64,000 nucleotides of DNA. It comes from JANMJD01 sp963828405 (GTDB lineage: Bacteria > Actinomycetota > Acidimicrobiia > Acidimicrobiales > Ilumatobacteraceae). The number at the start of each line of letters is the position of its first letter. The first letter of the stretch is position 1. The notes under the pieces are model-generated. The model made no database searches. It was not told the DNA's origin and worked only from the letters and a program-made list of their open reading frames with translations. The position numbers and the translations under genes are program-made. The DNA is taken from contig CAWHEG010000031.1 in the NCBI GenBank assembly GCA_963828405.1, forward strand, positions 3,038,001-3,102,000, written 5' to 3'. Of the stretch, positions 59,191 to 64,000 are shown one piece after another.

Positions 59191-59658
59191 GTGAGCGAAC
59201 CCGGGTACAGCGGAACCAAGACGGCCCAGATCGTCGGGATCACGTATCGCCAGCTCGACTACTGGGCGCGCACCGATCTCGTGCGCCCGTCGCTGGCCGA
59301 CGCCTCGGGCAGCGGCACCCGTCGCCAGTACTCCTACCGCGACCTGCTCGAGCTCAAGGTGATCAAGAACCTGCTCGACGCCGGACTGAAGCTCGAATCG
59401 GTGCGCGACGTCTTCGACTACCTGCGCAACCAGGTCAACACCGACATCGCCTCGGCCCACATCGTGATCAACGGTTCGCAGGTCGTGATGTGCGACGGCG
59501 ACCAGTGGATCGACGTCGTGCGCCGCGGTCAGGGCGTGCTCAACGTCCTCGGTCTGGCCGCGGTGAAGAACGAACTCGATTCCCAGCTCGTCGCCCTGCA
59601 CCCGCCGGTCGACGAGGCGCCGGCAGCCGTCGCGGTACGCCCCGCCGTCGGCATCTGA
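59191..59658 (+). CDS. MerR-family regulator (Rv1830-like)
   Basis: 155 residues from GTG 59191. TKTAQIVGITYRQLDYWART and DLVRPSLADASGSGTRRQYS are the winged helix; LLELKVIKNLLDAGLKLESV the next helices; HIVINGSQVVMCDGDQWIDV the small effector-like domain. It lies between the DUF151 gene and gcvT, as in mycobacteria. It may control cell-cycle or glycine-cleavage genes; inferred from position. Confidence 0.92.
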   Translation: MSEPGYSGTKTAQIVGITYRQLDYWARTDLVRPSLADASGSGTRRQYSYRDLLELKVIKNLLDAGLKLESVRDVFDYLRNQVNTDIASAHIVINGSQVVMCDGDQWIDVVRRGQGVLNVLGLAAVKNELDSQLVALHPPVDEAPAAVAVRPAVGI

Positions 59659-59669
59659 GTGCCACTGCG

Positions 59670-60725
59670 ATGAGCGATCTGCGCCACTCGCCCCTCGACC
59701 GATGCCACCGGGAGGCCGGCGCCAAGATGGTCGAGTTCGGCGGCTGGGAGATGCCGGTGTCGTACCCCTCGGGCACGCTCGCCGAGCACCTCGCCTGTCG
59801 TGACGACGCCGTGATGTTCGACGTGAGTCACCTGGGCACGGTGCGCATCGCCGGTGTCGGCGCCTACGACATGCTCCAGGCCAACCTGACCAACGACCTC
59901 GCCAAGATCGCGCCCGGCCGGGCCCAGTACACCCACCTGCTCGACGACGCGGACGGCTCGGTGCTCGACGACATCATCGTCTGGTGGATCGATGACGACG
60001 TCTACGACGTGATGCCCAACGCCTCCAACACCGAGCGCGTCCGCTCGCTGATCGGTGGTGACGAGACGACGCAGGAACGGGCGATCATCGCCGTGCAGGG
60101 ACCGAACGCCCGCGGGCGCCTCGCCGACGTGATCCCCGACGCGGCCGCCGTGGGCCGGTTCCGCGTCCGGCGGATGGACTGGCGCGACATCCGGCTCACC
60201 GTCGCCGGGACCGGTTACACGGGCGAGGACGGGGTGGAGATCGCCGTGCCGGTCGGCTCCGCCACACGGGTGTGGGAGGCGCTGGCCGAGGCGGGCATTC
60301 GCCCGGCCGGGCTGGGGGCCCGCGACACGTTGCGGCTGGAGGCGGCGCTGCCGTTGCACGGACACGAGTTGGGCCGGGGGATCACGCCGTACCAGGCCGG
60401 GCTGGGCTGGGTGGTGGCGATGTCGAAGCCGACCTTCCGCGGCCGCCAGGCGTTGGTCGACGAACAGGCGCGTGGTCTCGACCGCAAGCTGCAGGGCATC
60501 GCCACCGAGGGTCGCCGACCCCCGCGCGACGGCTCGTCGGTGCTCCTCGACGGTGTGCCGGTCGGGGTGGTGACCAGCGGCAACTTCTCCCCGGTGCTCG
60601 AGCACGGGATCGCCCTGGCGTTCGTGCCGCCCGAGCTCGACGTCGACACCCTCGTCGAGGTCGACGTTCGGGGCAGCCTGCTCGCCGGCCGCGTCGTGGC
60701 GACTCCCTTCGTGCGCCGCAGCTGA
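59670..60725 (+). CDS. gcvT: Aminomethyltransferase (glycine cleavage T protein)
   Basis: Transfers the methylene group from the H-protein to tetrahydrofolate, releasing ammonia. 351 residues. MVEFGGWEMPVSYPSGTLAE, VMFDVSHLGTVRIAG, DDIIVWWIDDDVYDVMPNAS, AVQGPNA, and GYTGEDGVEIAVP plus RDTLRLEAALPLHGHELG are all expected. ATG 59670 twelve bases after the MerR stop. Convergent with the phasin-like gene. Confidence 0.96.
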   Translation: MSDLRHSPLDRCHREAGAKMVEFGGWEMPVSYPSGTLAEHLACRDDAVMFDVSHLGTVRIAGVGAYDMLQANLTNDLAKIAPGRAQYTHLLDDADGSVLDDIIVWWIDDDVYDVMPNASNTERVRSLIGGDETTQERAIIAVQGPNARGRLADVIPDAAAVGRFRVRRMDWRDIRLTVAGTGYTGEDGVEIAVPVGSATRVWEALAEAGIRPAGLGARDTLRLEAALPLHGHELGRGITPYQAGLGWVVAMSKPTFRGRQALVDEQARGLDRKLQGIATEGRRPPRDGSSVLLDGVPVGVVTSGNFSPVLEHGIALAFVPPELDVDTLVEVDVRGSLLAGRVVATPFVRRS

Positions 60726-60767
60726 GCCCGGCTCAGGCCCTGGCCCTGGCCCTGGCCCTGGCTCAGC
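60722..60767. terminator. Convergent terminator region with CCTGGC repeats
   Basis: CTGAGCC-C-GGCTCAG (60722-60736), a 7+1+7 inverted repeat at the gcvT stop, followed by four tandem CCTGGC units and another GGCTCAG (60761-60767) that can pair with the first CTGAGCC. The repeated region lies between two converging genes and can form alternative hairpins. Confidence 0.5.
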
Positions 60768-61662
60768 GGGCCGACTTCCTGGCCGGCGACTTCGTCACCG
60801 GCACCGTCCTCGCCGCGGGCTTCGCCCTGGCTGCCGGCGTGGCAGACCTCGCCCCGCCCGCCTTGGCCGCTGCGCTCGACGCAGCGCGCTTGGTCGTGCC
60901 CTTGGCCGCGGCCTTGACGGGTCCTGCACTCGACGCCGGGGTGTCCCGGCGAACCCGGGCGGCCGGCGCGGCGGCCCGCGTGGCGGTTGCCGACGGTGTG
61001 GTGGAGCGCGCCGCCGCCTGCTTCGTCACCGAGGGCGGCGCCTGCTTCGTCGTCGCGGGCCTCGACGGTGACGGCTCCGAGATCATCGACTGCACGACCG
61101 ACCGGCTCCCCGAGGCCAGGGTCGACAGCCCGCGCAGTCCGAACAGCCCACCGGCCGTCTCGGCCAGCTGCGTCAGGGGCCCGAGCCGTCTGCCCAGGTC
61201 ACCGAGCACGTCGAGGAAGTCGGCGAGCTGCTCGGGCATGCGCGTCAACGACGGGGCGCCGAGCGTGTCGGCCAGCTGGGTCAGACCAGGGGCCACCCGT
61301 TGCATCGGCTCGGAGATCGATTCGACCATCCGCACGGCCCCGCCAACGGCTCCCTCGATCTGGGGGACGACCGCCCGGAGCGGTTCGGAGACGAAGTCGA
61401 TCAGCTGCTGCGCCGAGTTGACTGCACTGGTCACGCCGGGCATCGCCGCCCGCAACGGCGGCTCGACGTCGTCGAGCAGGCTCTGCACCCGCACGGCGAC
61501 ACCCTGCATCACCACCATCGTCGCGTTGAACGCCTCGACGGCCTTGATGAAGTTGCCGACGCCGTTGCGGAACTGCTCGATCGTCTTGCCGATGCCGGCG
61601 ACCGGGTTCGCCCCACCCAGGAAGTTGAGGAGATCACCGATGTTCGGGGTGCTTTCTGCCAT
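60763..61662 (-). CDS. Protein with helical domain and histone-H1-like basic tail
   Basis: 299 residues from ATG 61662 (MAESTPNIGDLLNFLGG). Residues about 1-190 are amphipathic helices (NGVGNFIKAVEAFNATMVVM, SAVNSAQQLIDFVSEPL) like phasin or granule-associated proteins. From about 190 the sequence is Ala/Lys/Pro/Thr/Arg-rich, with AKPAARTVPVTKSPARKSAR at the end, like actinobacterial H1-type tails that bind DNA or acidic polymers. I suspect a granule or nucleoid surface protein, but the two parts have not been matched to a named family. Confidence 0.7.
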   Translation of the reverse strand: MAESTPNIGDLLNFLGGANPVAGIGKTIEQFRNGVGNFIKAVEAFNATMVVMQGVAVRVQSLLDDVEPPLRAAMPGVTSAVNSAQQLIDFVSEPLRAVVPQIEGAVGGAVRMVESISEPMQRVAPGLTQLADTLGAPSLTRMPEQLADFLDVLGDLGRRLGPLTQLAETAGGLFGLRGLSTLASGSRSVVQSMISEPSPSRPATTKQAPPSVTKQAAARSTTPSATATRAAAPAARVRRDTPASSAGPVKAAAKGTTKRAASSAAAKAGGARSATPAARAKPAARTVPVTKSPARKSAR

Positions 61663-61679
61663 GTGCGAACCGTAGTAGG

Positions 61680-64000
61680 TCAGCTGAACGCTTCGGGCGG
61701 TGGGCAGGAGCACACCAGATGGCGGTCGCCATAGGCCGAGTCGATGCGCGAGACCGGAGGGAAGTACTTCGCCGCGCGCAGCGAGGCCAGCGGGTAGGCC
61801 CCCACCTCGCGGCTGTAGGGCCGGTCCCAGTCGCCGATCAGGTCCTCGGCGGTGTGGGGAGCATGGTGCAGCGGCGATTGGTCGACCGGCCAGGTGCCCG
61901 CGGCGACGGCGTCGATCTCGGCGCGGATGGCGAGCATCGCATCGCAGAACCGGTCGAGCTCGGCGAGCGACTCGCTCTCGGTGGGCTCGACCATCAGGGT
62001 GCCGGCCACGGGGAAGCTCATCGTCGGGGCGTGGAAGCCGTAGTCGATCAGCCGTTTGGCCACGTCGTCAACGCTGACGCCGGTGGCCTTGGTGAGCGGG
62101 CGCAGGTCGAGGATGCACTCGTGGGCGACCCGGCCCCGGGCACCGGTGTACAGGGTCGGGAAGGCGTCCGCCAGGCGGTGGGCCACGTAGTTGGCGGCGA
62201 GGATGGCGTTGGCCGTGGCCGCGGCCATGCCGTCGCCTCCCATGATCGTGATGTAGGCCCAGCTGATCGGCAGGATCGACGGCGATCCGAAGGCCGCGGC
62301 ACTCACCGGCCCCACTGGGGCGCTGCCCCTGCCGGCCAGGGGGTCGCTCGGGAGGAACGGGGCGAGGTGGGAACGCACGGCGACCGGTCCGACGCCCGGG
62401 CCGCCCCCGCCATGGGGGATGCAGAACGTCTTGTGGAGGTTGAGGTGGCTGACGTCGGCGCCGAACCGGCCGGGGAGCGCCAGACCGACGAGCGCGTTGA
62501 GGTTGGCCCCGTCGACGTACACCTGGCCGCCCAGACCGTGGACGAGGGCGCAGATGGCGCCGATGCCCTCCTCGAAGACCCCATGGGTCGACGGGTAGGT
62601 GACCATCACGGCGGCGAGGCGGTCGCCCGCCGCCTCGGCCTTGGCCCGCAGGTCGTCGAGCGAGACGTTGCCGTCGTCGTCGCAGGCGACGACGACGACC
62701 GACAGTCCCGCCATCACGGCACTCGCCGCATTCGTGCCATGGGCCGACGACGGGATCAGGCAGACCGTGCGCTGTTCGTCGCCGCGGCTGTCGTGGTAGG
62801 CACGCACGGCCAGCAGGCCGGCCAGCTCACCCTGGCTGCCGGCGTTGGGCTGCAGCGACACGGCGTCGTACCCGGTGATCACGGTGAGCATCGTCTCCAG
62901 CTCGGCGATCACCCGCCGGTACCCCTCGACCTGGTCGGCCGGGGCGAAGGGGTGCACGTCGGCGAACTCCGGCCAGGTGATCGGGATCATCTCGGCGGTG
63001 GCGTTGAGCTTCATCGTGCACGAGCCGAGCGGGATCATCGTCCGGTCGAGCGCCAGGTCGCGGTCGGCGAGGCGGCGCAGGTAGCGCAGCATCTCGTGCT
63101 CGGTGCGGTAGCGGTGGAACACCTCGTGGGCGAGGATCTCGCCGGTCCGGCGCAGCGCGGCGGGGATGCCGTCGGGCGCGTCGTCGCCCGCTGCGGCCGG
63201 GACCCCGAGGACCCCGAGCAGCGCCGCCACCGTGGCCGCCCCGCAGGTCTCGTCGAACGAGGCGCCGACGGTGTCGTCGTCGATCAGGCGCAGGTTGAGG
63301 CCGGCTTGGTGGCCGGCGGCCACCACCTCGGCCGCCCGGCCCTCGAGGCGCACGGCGACCGTGTCGAACCAGGTCTCCCCGACGACGGTCAGCCCGCCGG
63401 CCCGTGCCCCGGCGGCGAACATCGAGGCGAGGCGGTGGATCCGTTCGGCGATCCGGCGGAGCCCGTCGGGGCCGTGGTAGACGGCGTACAGCCCGGCGAT
63501 GTTGGCCAGCAGCACCTGGGCGGTGCAGATGTTCGACGTCGCCTTCTCCCGCCGGATGTGCTGCTCGCGGGTCTGCAGGGCGAGGCGCAGCGCCGGGCGG
63601 CCGCGGGTGTCGGTCGACACGCCGACGAGACGCCCGGGCAACGCCCGCGTATGCGTCTCGCGACAGGCGATGAACGCCGCGTGCGGGCCGCCGTAGCCCA
63701 TCGGGACCCCGAACCGCTGGGCCGACCCGACGACGACGTCGGCGCCCATCGTCCCCGGGGCGGTGATCAGCACGCAGGCGAGCAGGTCGGCGGCGACCAC
63801 GGCGATGGCCTCGGTGGCGTGGATCTCGGCGATGGTCGCCGTCCAGTCGCGCACCGCCCCCTGCGAGCCGGGCAGGCCGAGCAGGGCTCCGTAGCAGCGC
63901 TCGGGGTCCCAGGCGTCGACGTCGCCGACGACGAGGCGGATGCCGAGCGGCTTGGCCCGGGTGGTCATCACGGCGAGGATCTGCGGATGGATGTCGTGAT
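61680..64000 (-). CDS. gcvP: Glycine dehydrogenase (P protein), partial
   Basis: PLP-dependent decarboxylase of glycine cleavage. The start lies beyond the right edge; the last 772 or so residues are present. SNICTAQVLLANIAGLYAVY, SCTMKLNATAEMIPITWPEF, LQPNAGSQGELAGLLAVRAY and the PLP Lys in LNLHKTFCIPHGGGGPG are visible. Frame intact. The end reads YGDRHLVCSCPPPEAFS. Next to gcvT and in the same cluster as gcvH. Confidence 0.96.
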   Translation of the reverse strand, partial: HDIHPQILAVMTTRAKPLGIRLVVGDVDAWDPERCYGALLGLPGSQGAVRDWTATIAEIHATEAIAVVAADLLACVLITAPGTMGADVVVGSAQRFGVPMGYGGPHAAFIACRETHTRALPGRLVGVSTDTRGRPALRLALQTREQHIRREKATSNICTAQVLLANIAGLYAVYHGPDGLRRIAERIHRLASMFAAGARAGGLTVVGETWFDTVAVRLEGRAAEVVAAGHQAGLNLRLIDDDTVGASFDETCGAATVAALLGVLGVPAAAGDDAPDGIPAALRRTGEILAHEVFHRYRTEHEMLRYLRRLADRDLALDRTMIPLGSCTMKLNATAEMIPITWPEFADVHPFAPADQVEGYRRVIAELETMLTVITGYDAVSLQPNAGSQGELAGLLAVRAYHDSRGDEQRTVCLIPSSAHGTNAASAVMAGLSVVVVACDDDGNVSLDDLRAKAEAAGDRLAAVMVTYPSTHGVFEEGIGAICALVHGLGGQVYVDGANLNALVGLALPGRFGADVSHLNLHKTFCIPHGGGGPGVGPVAVRSHLAPFLPSDPLAGRGSAPVGPVSAAAFGSPSILPISWAYITIMGGDGMAAATANAILAANYVAHRLADAFPTLYTGARGRVAHECILDLRPLTKATGVSVDDVAKRLIDYGFHAPTMSFPVAGTLMVEPTESESLAELDRFCDAMLAIRAEIDAVAAGTWPVDQSPLHHAPHTAEDLIGDWDRPYSREVGAYPLASLRAAKYFPPVSRIDSAYGDRHLVCSCPPPEAFS

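Noticed and set aside
60733..60762. CRISPR-like tandem repeat (CCTGGC units)
   Set aside because: Units of six bases without spacers; simple repeat between converging genes. No CRISPR array or cas gene was seen anywhere.

Overview
The window is very GC-rich, dense and mixed-strand, with many GTG starts, ATGA overlaps and several divergent gene pairs. The order gcvH - GarA-like FHA protein - FtsR-like MerR - DUF151 nuclease - MerR - gcvT/gcvP matches the actinobacterial core cluster. Together with a SirB1-type protein, DUF512-der coupling and a SARP/kinase/nSTAND protein, this points to Actinomycetota. An uncultured Acidimicrobiia-type genome is my best guess, by inference only.

Layout. 1-7.5 kb: a cut LamG-like secreted protein, a lipoprotein PQQ-type sugar dehydrogenase, a phosphoribosyltransferase, a CrtI-like oxidoreductase, a creatininase, a VOC protein, and the start of a NitT/TauT-type ABC importer. 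Almost every gene here carries single-base indels, which looks like uncorrected long-read error near a contig end. 7.5-29 kb: core metabolism, mostly intact (importer ATPase, cytosine-deaminase-like amidohydrolase, LLM flavoprotein, nadE, gamma-glutamyltransferase-like, GDPD, Gfo/Idh/MocA, M23 peptidase, acyl-CoA ligase and dehydrogenase, ispH, DUF512, der, and a large PQQ-sugar-dehydrogenase/PKD protein).

29.4-38.4 kb: an integrated element at tRNA-Pro(GGG). The 3' half of the tRNA is repeated at 38.39 kb (attL/attR). 11-bp-phased TGTCCACG repeats lie inside each end, next to a tyrosine integrase that has lost an internal segment. Cargo: a beta/gamma-crystallin-like protein, a second tyrosine recombinase, a toxin-antitoxin-like pair, a defence-type (AbiA/AbiK/UG-like) reverse transcriptase with a helical C-terminal extension, an IS21 IstB remnant, a MobF relaxase remnant and a VapBC pair. 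The reverse transcriptase is the best candidate for a new defence system; as given it is split by two frameshifts.

38.5-54.4 kb: further accessory DNA with three more toxin-antitoxin pairs plus MazEF, a 1787-residue SARP-kinase-nSTAND-propeller protein, an ECF sigma factor coupled to a membrane-anchored periplasmic-binding-protein-like sensor, and a fragment of a second copy of the recombinase. 54.4-64 kb: core genes again (aldo/keto reductase, HIT, CDP-alcohol phosphatidyltransferase, then the glycine-cleavage/FHA/MerR cluster), ending inside gcvP.

Frameshifts elsewhere (recombinase, RT, VapB, FtsR) are also single-base changes, often an extra C or G, so many broken genes here may be intact in the living cell.
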